From Periplaneta americana (Eukaryota > Arthropoda > Insecta > Blattodea > Blattidae): a DNA stretch of 64,000 nucleotides. Below are positions 21,803 to 32,955 of this stretch, one piece after another. The stretch covers positions 93,997,106 through 94,061,105 of the forward strand of contig NC_091132.1 in the NCBI RefSeq assembly GCF_040183065.1, written 5' to 3'. The notes below the pieces were generated by a model. The model was not told where the DNA came from, ran no database searches, and worked only from the letters and a program-made list of their open reading frames with translations. Position 1 is the stretch's first letter. Each line of letters begins with the position of its first letter. Position numbers and translations under genes: made by a program.

Positions 21803-22966
21803 GGGTCGATTTCTAAAACGAGGTCTAGACCACGGCCATGGCTTTAAATCGCGTTTGGGTTTTTTAAACGAGATCTTTTTCATTTTTCTGAGCCATGGCT
21901 CGAAACCATGGTCTGAAGTAGAGACCAGGGCGGGGTAGGTTTAAAAACACGGCTTCATGTATACAAGCTGGAGATAGTAGATCAGCTGGATGATTATCAT
22001 AGGAAAATCTGTCTCTACGTTATCAAATCACCAGATTAGAGTGATGAGAGACAGGGATAATCCTTTGTAACTATGTAACAACGATAATTTCAGACGAATA
22101 TTTCGATTTTCGAAAGAATCAACACAAAACTGAGCAAGAACGCTAAATAACAATCTGCAACGAAGTGCAAGAGGCTGCGGGTTGGCAATTTTTTTTACAC
22201 CTTCTTGTTGATTTCAGGAAAGTAAGATATAATATTTTATATTAATTATAAATTTATGCCCATAAGACTATATAACTTAACTCTTAGTTTATACAGTAGT
22301 TTTGGACATTTTATTTAATACTCGAAATTGATGTGGGCCTACAAAAATATAAAGCAAACGTGATTTTGTCTTGTTATTTTAAGTTTTATGCTACTGGGGC
22401 TTTCCACGTAGTACTAGCCTAGTATATGTGAAAATAGAACCTTACTACATTTTAGTTTCAATTGAAATTTTAATCCAGTTAATATTTAGGTTATTAATTC
22501 CTTAGAACCGGGTTTTCAGGTAGCTAATGTTGGTAGTAGTTATGAACAAGTAATAAACTACAATATAAACGATCAATTTATGCGAATTATTATTTGTGCA
22601 ATATCATTCTGGTACCTAAAAATCCGTTCCCTGTTAAATATTAAGTAATACTAGTATTTTAAACGCACATATATTCTGTAAATTACTAAATAAAACAACA
22701 CCTTAGCTGAGAACAAAAGAATGTGACTTTGTGCAATTCAATATAAATATTAATCCCGATGTTCATTCCTTTCCAATATCGACTGTTTACAAGAATAAAA
22801 ATCGATTCTAAGCTTCGTTACCATATATAAAACCCACGAACCTCGGTTTCTTCTCAAGCCGCGTCTCGACTTCGTTTTAGAAATCGCATAAGAATTCAGA
22901 CCTCGATCGCGGTTTAAAAGCCGAGGTTTGGAACCACAATTTCATCCGTGTTTTAGAAATCGACCC
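21803..22966. mobile_element. 1.16-kb TIR element, Harbinger-like guess
   Basis: GGGTCGATTTCTAAAAC at 21803-21819 is exactly inverted at 22950-22966. Related blocks (CGAGGTC..GA, AAATCGC, GGTTT) recur inside both ends, forming complex subterminal inverted repeats. Flanks are TTG on the left and TTA on the right, compatible with a mutated 3-bp TWA duplication as in PIF/Harbinger. No transposase frame remains; a short stretch near 22150-22195 reads CNEVQEAAGWQ, reminiscent of Myb/SANT-like partner proteins but too short to claim. Confidence 0.65.
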
Positions 22967-23490
22967 TTAGTGTCTCGCTCAAAGTCTCGAAAACTGCTAC
23001 CATAATGAATAATTCAGTTTCAGATTTACTTTATGCCTTTAAAATATATTATATAAGTCGGACCTTCTATAACTAGTTCCAACACAGCTTAAGAGAGGAA
23101 GACGGATGTACCGGTAACTGACTCGACCTCCCTCAACATTACGAATGAAATGTTTAAATACATTTTGTGACAAACAAAAATTCTGTTTTAAATTACACAG
23201 AAACAATTTATAGCTGTCCTCTATTAGTTAGGCCCTTCACACGCTGCACCTTCTTCAGGACTACTACATTCCTTTATTCAATTTCATTTTTTTTACTCCT
23301 GTACATCAAAGACATTTGCAATCTTACGTGTCGTTCCCCTGAGACACCAGCAATCTCAGCTAGTCGGTAAGTTTTTGTAGGTCATTCTTAACTTCAAAGA
23401 ATTTGGCCCTTTCATCTATTTCGTTCTCTTGGGATTTTGAAATAACATAACATATTGAAAACTACCAGACGTCCATGGCCATAAGAATGT
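22967..23490. other. No recognisable feature
   Basis: A plus-strand frame at 23167-23370 has no domain. Confidence 0.4.
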
Positions 23491-23494
23491 GTCG

Positions 23495-23578
23495 TTATGG
23501 CGAATCCTCGGCCTCATCTCGCCACATACAATCTTACTGTCACCAATTCCATCGACGCTAAATAACCAATAGAGATTA
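23495..23578 (+). repeat. SINE family S1, 3' body fragment
   Basis: Carries TATGGCGAATCCTCGGCCTC, ATCTCGCCACATACAATC and CATCGACGCTAAATAACCAA, the 3' half of the family S1 body. The tRNA head is missing. Confidence 0.75.
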
Positions 23579-23994
23579 TGGAGCTTCCGATGGATTGAGA
23601 TTTAGAGAGCAGCATTCAAGTTAAATGAAGCTGACAAAATGGATTCCAATTATTTAAATATCTGTCCGAGAATTCTATTCCTCAATTACTTTTATTCCCT
23701 ACACTTTTGATCTGTATGTTTGGCTCAACATACAGCTGAACAATTATTATCTAAGATGAACACGATCAAGCACAGGTCACGTGCTAGGAAAACAGACTAT
23801 ATACCTATAACTTTGTTTCAGTTTTCTATTGTGTTCTTCTAGTTTAAAACCAGATATTAACAAACTGGTTCAAAGGAAGAGGTGTCAGAAGTCTTCGAGA
23901 TCATCTCCGTGTACACATAGTAAAGGTGTATTATTTATTTAAAAAACTGCCCTCCATTGAGTGTGGCCCTTACGGACTCAGTATATCCTCAAAA

Positions 23995-24093
23995 AGTATA
24001 TATATATATATACGTATGTAAACATAGATATTGAAATTAAAAAAGAAAGAAAGAAGGAAAGAGAGAAAGAGAGGAAAGAAAGAAAGAAAGAAA

Positions 24094-24125
<32 letters not shown>

Positions 24126-24128
24126 AAA
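23995..24128. repeat. (TA)n and (AAAG)n microsatellites
   Basis: A short TA run at 23998-24013 and a GAAA/AAAG run at 24042-24128. Confidence 0.9.
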
Positions 24129-25249
24129 GGGCATGAAAAATACAATTGCTACTACCGTGACACCATGTGATTAATCAGGATTTCTTTAACACTGTTATCT
24201 CAATGCCACCCCTCAGATATGTTGGCACAGCAAATTGCCGTCGAAATTCTTCTAATAAAGCTGGAATAGCCTCTCGAGAACCTATGAGAAAGCCGAATAC
24301 CTCAACGTGAATTGAGGAATATTTCAGATTGAAATACAGTAGTTGACTGTAGGCTCATAGATCGACTTCTTCTCATGGTGGACCTCAGCTGACTGATGAC
24401 ATCCTACTTCAAAACGTATCGTGGGGTCCACAATGATGCCTTGTTTAGTGTAAGCTAAACTAACAGTGTAGCATACATGCAAATTTGTTATATGTCCGTA
24501 AAATATTCATTTGTACATCAATATTTTCGGTTTGTTGTTAATATTAATATTTTACATGCTCTCAAAATAAGCTGTGGAACAATGGCTCAATATAATATTT
24601 TCTAATTGTTACATTAATGTTACAATCTATGAATGACTATTGTTAAAAAGTTGTTTCGAACATTTACACACGTTCATACAATCTGATTCACAATAGAAAT
24701 AAGTAATTAATTACATAGTAATATGTCAGACTCAGTATTATATGCAAAAGACGTCCGTCAAAGATCCAACGAGCAAGAGGAAGCAAAACTTGTTACTTTA
24801 CTCTCTTCGGTAGCCCAAAGAATAGTCATCATGGGGTGAGGCATAAATAACCCACACCTCCATGATCAGTCGCCTTTGACTGGCAATGATTGCCTTGGCC
24901 TTTCCAGAGATGGATCCTTACACTTAGGTTTATATTTATCAATTGTGCTCTCTTTAGGCCTATACGTGATAATTGTCCAAATCTGACAGTTGGCCTGAAT
25001 AGCATTCATGAATCCCAAAATGATATGTGGGCTATCCTGCATCAGTCCTGACAAAACCAGTTTCCATAATTAAAGGAAGTTCACACACGGCTGAGGCTGA
25101 AAAACCAACAACTGCAAGCTTGTTATGTTGCATATCTTTACATAGAACTTCGTAGGTTCACAGCATTACTATACTACGTCGGCCTACTACTCCGTAAGTA
25201 AACAAATGAAAATACATCTTGATTACACAACTTTTAACACTGTATCACT
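24129..25249. other. No recognisable feature
   Basis: A 62-codon minus frame at 24866-25054 is unidentified. No repeat ends noted. Confidence 0.45.
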
Positions 25250-25925
25250 TCGGAATATGTATGGTAAGACTTTCCTGTGTTAAATTTCAACGTAGCTCGT
25301 TAACATGTTTCGACTTATTTATGGGTCATCTTCAGAACTGGTCGTTTTTGGTCTTGGCGCCACTTGTTCTGTTTCCTGTGAGGGTGTGTTCCTGTGGTAT
25401 AGTGTAGAGTCAAAGAGTGTGTGTTTTTTGAAGTTGAGTTGTGTGTTGAGAATTTCGTTGGGGTGTGTTTTTGTGTGTCTGTATATTTCATATTGTTTTA
25501 GTGTGTTTAGTTTCTGGCTTTTTGGTTGGATGTGTAGTATTTCCATGTCTGTGTTCATGTCTCTGTGGGTGTGGTTAGCATTTGTGATGTGTTCTTTATA
25601 TGTGGAGGTGTTTTGTAATTTTGTTATGGCTGTGAGGTGTTCTTTGTAACGTGATTGAAACGATCTGCCTGTCTGTCCTATGTAGAAGTTGTTGCAGGTG
25701 TTACATTTGAGTTTGTATACTCCTGTGTGGTTATATTTATTTGGTTGTGTTATTTGTGTGTTGAGATGTTTTTGTAGAGTGTTATTTGTTCTGTATGCGA
25801 TGTTGTAATTTAATTTCTTGAATGAGGTTGCAATTTTGTGCGTGTTTTTCTTTTCGTATGTTAGTGTGATGTATTTTTTTGTGTTCTTGTGTTTGTGTTT
25901 TATTCTTACGTAAGACAAAACATAA
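25250..25925 (-). pseudogene. Penelope-like element, C-terminal GIY-YIG endonuclease and 3' end
   Basis: The minus frame 25993-25319 (224 codons) is Penelope-like from about residue 27. It has HTGVYKLKCNTC (GIY half at residues 91-93 with CxxC at 97-100), YIGQTGRSF (YIG at 104-106), SRYKEH (R115, H119) and a candidate catalytic Glu in KQYEIYRH (E169). The protein ends PKTTSSEDDP and its last codons overlap a hammerhead-like motif. The known role is EN(+) Penelope retrotransposition. RT is absent (5' truncation), and residues 1-26 come from the adjacent minisatellite, so the long frame is a chance fusion. Confidence 0.85.
25289..25346 (-). ncRNA. Candidate hammerhead motif of the Penelope-like element
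   Basis: Minus strand: CTGAAGA core (seventh position is variable in hammerheads), weak stem II (GAC/GTC, loop of ten), GAA, palindromic ACATGT, U at the cleavage position, then AAC pairing with GTT just before the core; AACG pairs with CGTT outside an internal loop. The layout, including an extra U before stem II, equals that of the motif at 6.4 kb. The core overlaps the codons for the protein's last residues. Stem II is degenerate, so activity may be low. Confidence 0.55.
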
Positions 25926-25942
25926 TCACAAAAACATAATCC

Positions 25943-26162
25943 AAGGAGCAGAAGGAGAATGCAAGAAGAACAAGGGAAAGACAAGGCGAACAAGGGATAG
26001 AGAAAGCGAACAAGGGGTAGAGAAGGAGAACAAGGGAAAGACAGAGATTAGAATGGTAATGAAAGGAAAACAAGTGGAATACTATGGGTACAAGGGGAAT
26101 GTTAAGATAACAAGGGAAAGACAAGAAGAACAAGTGGGCGTACAAGAGGAACAATAGGGATT
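25943..26162 (-). repeat. 20-bp minisatellite, copy 1
   Basis: On the minus strand, about ten imperfect 20-bp units of the form TTGTTCTTCTTGTCTTTCCC. The unit matches the array at 31.9-32.5 kb on the opposite strand. The flank on the right (26150-26190) also matches that array's left flank in reverse. Apparent hydrophobic or charged protein frames here are by-products of the repeat. Confidence 0.85.
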
Positions 26163-26190
26163 GCATTTTTACTTGACAGTCAATTAATAT

Positions 26191-28813
26191 GTTTTCCCCC
26201 CATACGTAGAAATTCGAAATATTTAGTTATACGTAAAAATTTTGAAGGGGTATGGAAACCTTAGCATGGTCTCCTTCACAAGATAAATAATAATGTGAGT
26301 CCCATGTGTTAGATTTGCGACATATCAAGAACCCCTTTACTGATAGAGAGCTCCAAGCAAACTTTGATGGTCATTTGGTGCCCAAGTTAAATAATTTCTA
26401 AAATTGAATACGTCGTTAAATAAAATGCAAATACTGTAGGCCTACTTGCTACTAGTGCTGCTACTATTATTACACTTTCCTGTCGGCAGTCGAGCTTGTG
26501 GCTGCTGGATTTTGTTTTACTAGAAGTACTAGCAGAACACTTTTACCGACCATAAATATACAAAAAATGTAAAATTCACTTTATATCTGCGAGAAAATCT
26601 ATTTTAAGACGTTTTATCGTCTTTTAATAATTCATCCCTCTTCGCCGAGTTTCATTCTGCGTACTAAATAGCTAACGATAAGCATATTAACTGCTAAGTA
26701 ACGTCACCGAAGCACATGAGAAGCAGTAAGCATACGTTCTCAGCATCTTAAGGAGTTGATAGGTCGTAATCACGTTCTAGTCGGCTTTCATGCCGATATT
26801 AAATTTTATACGAAGTTTAATAGAGATATTTTGGAAGTTACGGCTAGTTAAAATTCCCCACATTCAGCTACAATAAAATTGAACTCTGAATTCTTCAGTT
26901 CGTAGTCTATCTAATTCTGTCACGGAAATGTTACAAGTATCAATGTTTACTTTGAATATCTTTCTTTTACCATTATAATGCCATATTTTTGGCGTCAATT
27001 TTCACGAACTGAAAGAAATATGCGAAATCGAAATTTTACTATTGTGTACCCACTTGCCTGTGATCGGTAATAGGCGCAAACAAATTATTGTGACATATTC
27101 TTGGGCTTCTTTCTTTGAAGTAACAAATAAACAGTTAAAGATTAATCAGGAACCCGAACAGCCCATGAAGCATCAAGACCTATAACCCTCAGAAGAAGTG
27201 AACGATCATCCTACCAGAACGTAAGTATCGTGTGGTGAGCAGGACGATCCATCTAACCTTTATATCTGGTTTTCGAAACCGGATTCCTTTAACTTTCGTA
27301 GATCAGTATGACAAATACAGATTCTGGCTCAGTAACCATTCTCTAACGCGTAGGTAACCAAAACCTAACATGCAACTGCAAGAGTAAGATATCCTTATAT
27401 TGTTAAAATTACTCAAATTGAAAACTTTGCTGAACTAGTCCTTTATAAACCTCTGTTCTGCACACTTCGGCCAGTAAAATGTACGTAGTATTTTAGGTTC
27501 TACCACATCGTCTAAACAACGAGATTTTAGCGCACTGACTGGTCATATTTTCTCCATGCCTAACAGTGTGAATTCTTCCAAAATTGTCACAAAAATGTTT
27601 CCCTTTCTCTTACAGGAACATACCAACAAACAGTTTTCCACAGCCTATGTTTCTTAATCCATTCTTTGAACGTGTCTCTATTACTTTAGGGAACGTATTT
27701 CTGTAATATTAATGAGAAGTTCTTTGATTTCGATTTCACTTCTAACGTACCCTTTCGTGGGACATCTGATGATTCTCTTACACTCCTTTTAAATAACCCA
27801 TAGCTATATCCTTTAATTAGAAATAGCGTAGGGTAGCATAAGAGGTAGAATTTTACAAAATTAAGAGGGCCAATAGATGTAATGATTTTTCTGTGCACAG
27901 TTCAAAATCACGGATCGGTTGAAAAGATCTGGAACGCCTAGAACAAAATGCTATTCAGACCAACCTGTGGTTTGAAAATCTGGTGATCGTTACGGAGCTG
28001 TCTATACCATTTCTGTAATATCTTCAGGATTATAAAATTTGAACTATTCATGTTTTTACATTCCATTCATTCCCATAAAGCAGTACGTTCAGTAGAACGT
28101 AGCCTATGAGGATAGTGACAAAGGTCAACACTGCGCTCTTTATTTCTTCTACCTTTCACTGATAGTCTAACACTGTGAGACGTAATTACCACATATAACA
28201 TTAACTTAGTTCTCCTTGAGACTTTACTGCTCCACAAAATGTAAAAGTTTGAGTGGAAAAATAAACTACGAATTTTTTTCAGCACGTTCGCTGGAAGACA
28301 CTTGAAACCTATAAAGGATGGAAAGAATAGATGGCGTATAAAACTTATATGACAAAAATATTGTGAGACGTCAAAAAATAAGTGTTTTTAAAAATGAGGA
28401 CTATAATAACAGTGAGAACTGTGAATCTCTTGATAGCAAATGAAAACCCCTGAAACTGATTCCACTTTATATACTTCCGCTTTTTTTAATCCTTGTTATT
28501 GATACCGATGCGAAATGTGGGTCACCAACTTTTCGCCAACTCGTATACTTTTACAGTAAAGGAAAAGTAAGTTCAAAGGGAAAGGATATATCCGCCCATA
28601 TAAGAAGATTTAACTTCATCATATTTACGATGTTTAGTATAGGGAACAAGAATCTCCACTAAGTCACTACAGATTTTTTTTTTTATTTCAACGACCAACA
28701 ATAATATAATTTTTAACATATTGCGAGAGATACATTACTCATATGCAATGCTTAATTTGTTATCCGTCTTTAAAATTCAAGTTTATCACATATACATGGA
28801 TTTAGACCTACTC

Positions 28814-28815
<2 letters not shown>
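26191..28815. other. No gene recognised in 2.6 kb
   Basis: Mostly AT-rich with several 60-72-codon minus frames lacking domains. This is the longest stretch here without an identified repeat, so it may be older unique sequence. Confidence 0.45.
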
Positions 28816-28851
<36 letters not shown>

Positions 28852-28855
28852 TAAC
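28816..28855. repeat. (ATC)n microsatellite
   Basis: Short trinucleotide run followed by TTAACGAATTAGGCCTCTGT, a context that resembles a LINE or SINE tail junction. Confidence 0.85.
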
Positions 28856-29068
28856 GAATTAGGCCTCTGTAGACCTGCTTCAGCCCCATCTACTCTTCTT
28901 CTCCATAACTTATATTTTTTGGATGGCGTTATCACAGAATGGCACGTGCATCTCAAGGGATGACTAAGAAGAAAAGTACACTCTTAAATACGACATGTTT
29001 GTTTCCTGCGAAGTGTCAACGTTGTATTTCCATACACTGTCTACCTTCAAAGTAATATTACACACAGA

Positions 29069-30335
29069 TCATCACCATTACCATCATCATGAACTTCGTT
29101 TTAGACCATGCGATCTGTACCGATAATCTAGGAAAGATGGCATTGATCCCTCCATTGATGTCTTGGTCTCTCTTCACTTCTGTGTCCTCTTGGTCTATAT
29201 ACTGAGGCTAATCTTGGAAGTCTCTTAATTGTCATTCTTTGTACAAGGTTCTTCCACTATTGCTGATATTGATGAATTTCTACGGTTATACAAGGAACTT
29301 GTAATGTTTTTCGGATATCTACGTTTCTTTTATGGTCCAACCTCGTTTTACTCGATAACGATCTTAAGAAACGCATCTGAACAGCTTCAAGTTTCAGTGA
29401 ATTTATTTTATTTAATATTCCAATTTTGCTTCCATAACTGAGTGCTGCTTTTGACGTCATGTTATGTGGTCTTAACTTTGCATCCACTGTCATCTGTTTA
29501 CAAAAAAGTCTTGTAATAACTCCATTTTTTATTATATTTTTGTAATTTGACATCTAGATCAGTTCTATGTTCTGCAAATAAATTTTCTAAGTATGTAAAT
29601 TCAGAAACTTGTTGTATTATTTCCCATCTTTTTATTTTCACACGTTGGATATTTTTCCCACACATTACCATTGTTTTTGTCTTTGAGGTGGACATTTTCA
29701 TGCCTTATTCGCTTCCTATTTTACGAGTATATTATTGATGTACTGCAATCTGCAGTCCGTCTTCAGAATTTAATAAAAAAGTACCTGATTATCGTTAATA
29801 GTATTGTTTGGACTGATTTGTTCCTTGTTAGTTGTATAGCATTATTGACAGTTTTATTCCATTCTTTAAATACCCTGTTGGTATGTATTCAATAAAAATA
29901 GAGATAACCCATAACCTTGTTGGTCACCTTTACAGGTGTATATGGGTTCCGATATTTAATAATTTGTTAATTTTATGTGAACTTTTGAATTCTGATAATT
30001 TATTACATCATAAGCTTTGTATTGTCTTTATTAAATGTTGATCTATGTGTTCTTTCTCTAATATGTTCCAAAGTTTGTCTCGATTTAAACTGTTGTATGT
30101 CTTTTCAAAATCAATGAATATTAGATGAAATTCCCTTTTTCTCTTGAGAATAATTTGTTGAAGACTAAATATGGCATCTGTTATATATCCCTCCTTCCTG
30201 TAGTTATATTCGTCTCTTAGAATTAGTTCACTAGTTGCTGTTAGACTAGTTTTAAATATATTAGCATGAAGTTTGGAAGCCCTTGACAGGAGCGGAATAC
30301 TTCTGTAGCTCTCAACATATATTAATTACTAGATC
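29069..30335 (-). pseudogene. RTE-like LINE, RT palm to C-terminus, minus strand
   Basis: From right to left the minus strand reads FDFEKTYNSLNRDKLWNIL (RT block, about 30110-30050), then a thumb region KMSTSKTKTMVMCG at 29700-29655, VSEFTYLENLF, then ALSYGSKIGILNKIN and LEAVQMRFLRSL near 29440-29350, HKRNVDIRKTLQV, and EERPRHQWRD near 29150. It ends in CAT/ATC repeats at 29069-29091. Several frameshifts and stops; 5' truncated. It is a different family from the YVRA-type LINEs. Confidence 0.78.
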
Positions 30336-30876
30336 AGTTTCCCAGTATTACACACAGATAGGAACTGACTATACAAATATCTTATGATAAACACCAAATA
30401 TTCTATTTTAAAAATAAATAATGTGAGAGAAAAAAAATCGTTATTAAAAACGTATTACATAAATTAGCATTGTTTCATTCAATAACATTCTTATATTTCC
30501 TACTGATATCTCATTTATTTCGGATATTAAAGTCCACAAATTTATTCCTCTAATCGAAGCGATTAAAAACATACTGAAGGAAGTAAGGAAATAAATTCTA
30601 TATATTAATGAGTTTGTTTGTTTTATCACCTACACTTAAAACGCGGGAGATTGATCACAAAATAAGTGATAAAAGAGGTTTCAGAGATTCACTTACTAAA
30701 ACTCTTAACAGACTTTAGTGAAGAGATGATAAAAGAAGCAGTGACAAGATATCAGATTGATGTTACTTTCGATATCTAATGAATAAGACATTTTGTGGAG
30801 AAATAAAGCAATCATCACGTGTGAAAATTACACTAGTCTAAATTGTTCTTAAATGGTTTATTTTAAGGCTATTTAT
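30336..30876. other. No recognisable feature
   Basis: AT-rich spacer. Confidence 0.4.
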
Positions 30877-31338
30877 CAACTAATGGTTATCTAGCGTCTG
30901 GTCGAACTGGTTGGCGAGTTGGTATAGCGCTGGCCTTCTATGCCCAAGGTTGCGGGTTCGATCCCGGGGGCAGGTCGATGGTATTTACAAGTGCTTAAAT
31001 GCGACAGGTTCATGTCAATAGATTTACTGGCATGTAAAAGAACTTCTGCGGGACAAAATTCCGGCACATCCGGCGACGCTGATATAACCTCTGCAGTTGC
31101 GAGCGTCGTTAAATAAAACATAACATTTAACATTTCTAGCGTCTGAGTGAGATGGTGACAATGTTAGCGAAATGAGTGCAGGGTCAGGCGCTGAAAGTCA
31201 TCCAGCATTTGTTCTAATGGTTGAGGAAAAACCCCGAGAGAAACCTCAAACAAGTAATTTATCCCAGCCAGTATTTGAACCCGGACCCGCTCATTTCGCA
31301 GTCAGACATGCTAGCCGTAACTTCACAGCGGTGGATGT
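30877..31338 (-). repeat. SINE family S3, split by another SINE
   Basis: Main part 31146-31338 on the minus strand: head with GGCTAGCATG (A-box area) and GGGTTCAAATAC (B box), then body AACCTCTCTCGGGGTTTTTC and GCGCCTGACCCTGCACTC. The 3' end continues left of the inserted SINE at about 30877-30900 (GTTATCTAGCGTCTG). Two further copies of the family are at 36.7 and 57.0 kb. Confidence 0.75.
30901..31134 (+). repeat. tRNA-derived SINE, family S4, with 11-bp target duplication
   Basis: TCTAGCGTCTG lies exactly on both sides (30890-30900 and 31135-31145). Head: GAGTTGGTATAGCGCTGG (A box) and the consensus-like B box GGGTTCGATCCC at 30954-30965. Body: ACAGGTTCATGTCAATAGAT, AAAATTCCGGCACATCCGG, TCTGCAGTTGCGAGCGTCG. 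The 3' end is TTAAATAAAACATAACATT. It is the best preserved SINE in the window. Confidence 0.92.
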
Positions 31339-31710
31339 CAGGATTTTGAAGAAATAGAGAACGCACAATTATAAGAATCTTAGTTAGTACAAGGGACTGG
31401 ACAGGACTAGTCTATGATATTTTGTGATCCCTTTCTGATGATGATGACTACGATAATAATCTGGAAAATACGGCGTAGTACTAAAGTAACTATACTTACT
31501 ATTTTATATTGTCATGTTATCAATACTGTTTATAACAAGTGAAACTTAGAAACCTCCAAAATTAATATTTTAATTTTTCTTCCCACCACACGTAAAATTA
31601 CTAAATTTATTTCTCGTAAAGAAATTGAAAATAATAATATTAAATCATTATTTGAAACTACGATTTCAATTTCATTGATAATATTAATAAAGGGAACTCA
31701 AACAATCTCA
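31339..31710. other. No recognisable feature
   Basis: AT-rich spacer. Confidence 0.4.
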
Positions 31711-31713
31711 GTC

Positions 31714-31890
31714 TTCATCGTAGCTCAGTTGCCAGAGCGCTGGATTACGGTGACTGTTGACTCGAGTTGAAATCTCAGCGAAGGCGAAGTAGCTGTTCTG
31801 ATAGACAAAGCAAAGATCATGAGGGCTTTGACGTATAACTACGTATTTCTCTTTACTACATAACCTATAGAGGCATAAATTGGAATTTGA
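31714..31890 (+). repeat. Probable tRNA-derived SINE, degenerate
   Basis: TCGTAGCTCAGTTGCCAGAG at 31719-31738 is a good A-box region, and GAGTTGAAATCTC near 31763 is a decayed B box. The rest has no second copy in the window, so the right limit is approximate. Confidence 0.5.
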
Positions 31891-31892
31891 CT

Positions 31893-32521
31893 GCCCCATA
31901 AAAATGCAACTCCCTCTCTTGTTCTCTTATTATTACCCTTGTTCTTCTTGTATTCTCCTTGTTCTCCTTGTCTTCATCTTGTTTAAATTGCAAATTAAAT
32001 TACATTCATTTAAATTATATTTTAGCCTATATCAGCGTCGCCTGTGTGCCGGAATTTTGTCTCGCAAGAATTCTTTTACACGCCAGTAAATCTACTGACA
32101 AGAGCCTGTCGCACTTAAGCACATTTAAATGTCATCGACCTGAGCTGGGATCGAACCCGCAACCTAGGGCACAGAAGGCGAGCACTCTATCGACTGCGCC
32201 AACCAGGCCGACTTCGCCTTGTTCTCCTTGTGTTCTATTTGTTCCCCTTGTGTTCCCTTGTTCTCCTCACATTCCTCTTGTCATCCTTGCATTCTCCTTC
32301 TTCTCCTTACTTTCCTCTTCTTCTCCTTACATTGCCCTTGTTCTCCTTAAATTCCTCTTGTTCTCCTTACATTTCCTTTGTTCTCTTTGCACTAATCATG
32401 TTCTTTTTCCACTTCCCATGTTCTTGCACTTCCTTTTGTTTCCTTGCATTCCTCTTGTACCCTTGTCTTCGCATTATCGTTGTATTCTCGTTGTTCTCCT
32501 TGTGTTCCTCTTGTTTTATTT
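31893..32521 (+). repeat. 20-bp minisatellite, copy 2, interrupted by a SINE
   Basis: About eighteen imperfect units like TTGTTCTCCTTACATTCCTC at 31917-31981 and 32212-32521. The left flank AATTTGACTG..CCATAAAAATGCAA is shared with copy 1. Long hydrophobic frames of Leu, Phe, Ser and Cys here are translations of the repeat, not genes. Confidence 0.88.
31982..32211 (-). repeat. SINE family S4 inserted in the minisatellite
   Basis: Minus strand head GTTGGCGCAGTCGATAGAGT and B box GGGTTCGATCCCA, body through ATGTGCTTAAGTGCGACAGG to the block GGCGACGCTGATATA; the last part is AT-rich and diverged. Flanked by CTTCATCTTG (31972-31981) and CTTCGCCTTG (32212-32221), a 10-bp duplication with two changes. 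Confidence 0.85.
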
Positions 32522-32947
32522 CTTATATGCAGCATAGTAAAGCTACGTACCTGCTGAAGTTTTTCTCGAGTTTCTCTCGTCATTCTACTAACACTTTCAC
32601 CAATTCCCTTTTTATTATCATGTTGGTCTCGAAAACTAGGCCACAACTCGTATTTGTGTGACGGGAATCGATTGCCTGCAATAGCGGGTGTTGCTCACGG
32701 TTTGTCAAAATAATGATATATGGCAGTGGTGTTGGATTATACCTATATCCAGCTCTAACATAAGCCCCCCTGGATGTCTTCCCTAATTGAGGAGATCTAT
32801 GAGCTAAGGCAAAACAGCGCCAGAGATATGATCCACGAATATGAATAATTGAGAGCAATATCTAGTATAGAAGATGGTGGGGAAGACTTAGTAGTGGTGC
32901 GCTACTCATTCCATCATGTGTGGCCGAAAGCCCATTTTAGCTGAACT
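32522..32947. other. No recognisable feature
   Basis: A 92-codon minus frame (32580-32858) has no domain I can name. Confidence 0.4.
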
Positions 32948-32955
32948 GCTTAAGG

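Noticed and set aside
23240-23275. CTGAAGAAGG on the minus strand as a third hammerhead core
   Set aside because: No GAA segment, stem II or stem I partner follows at the required spacing.
25915-25993. Hydrophobic start of the Penelope frame as a signal peptide
   Set aside because: These codons lie in the flanking minisatellite, outside the element.
31959-32661. Long hydrophobic frames (192 and 143 codons) resembling multi-pass membrane proteins
   Set aside because: They translate a 20-bp minisatellite in different frames plus an antisense SINE; the repetitive Leu/Phe/Ser/Cys content follows from the DNA repeat.
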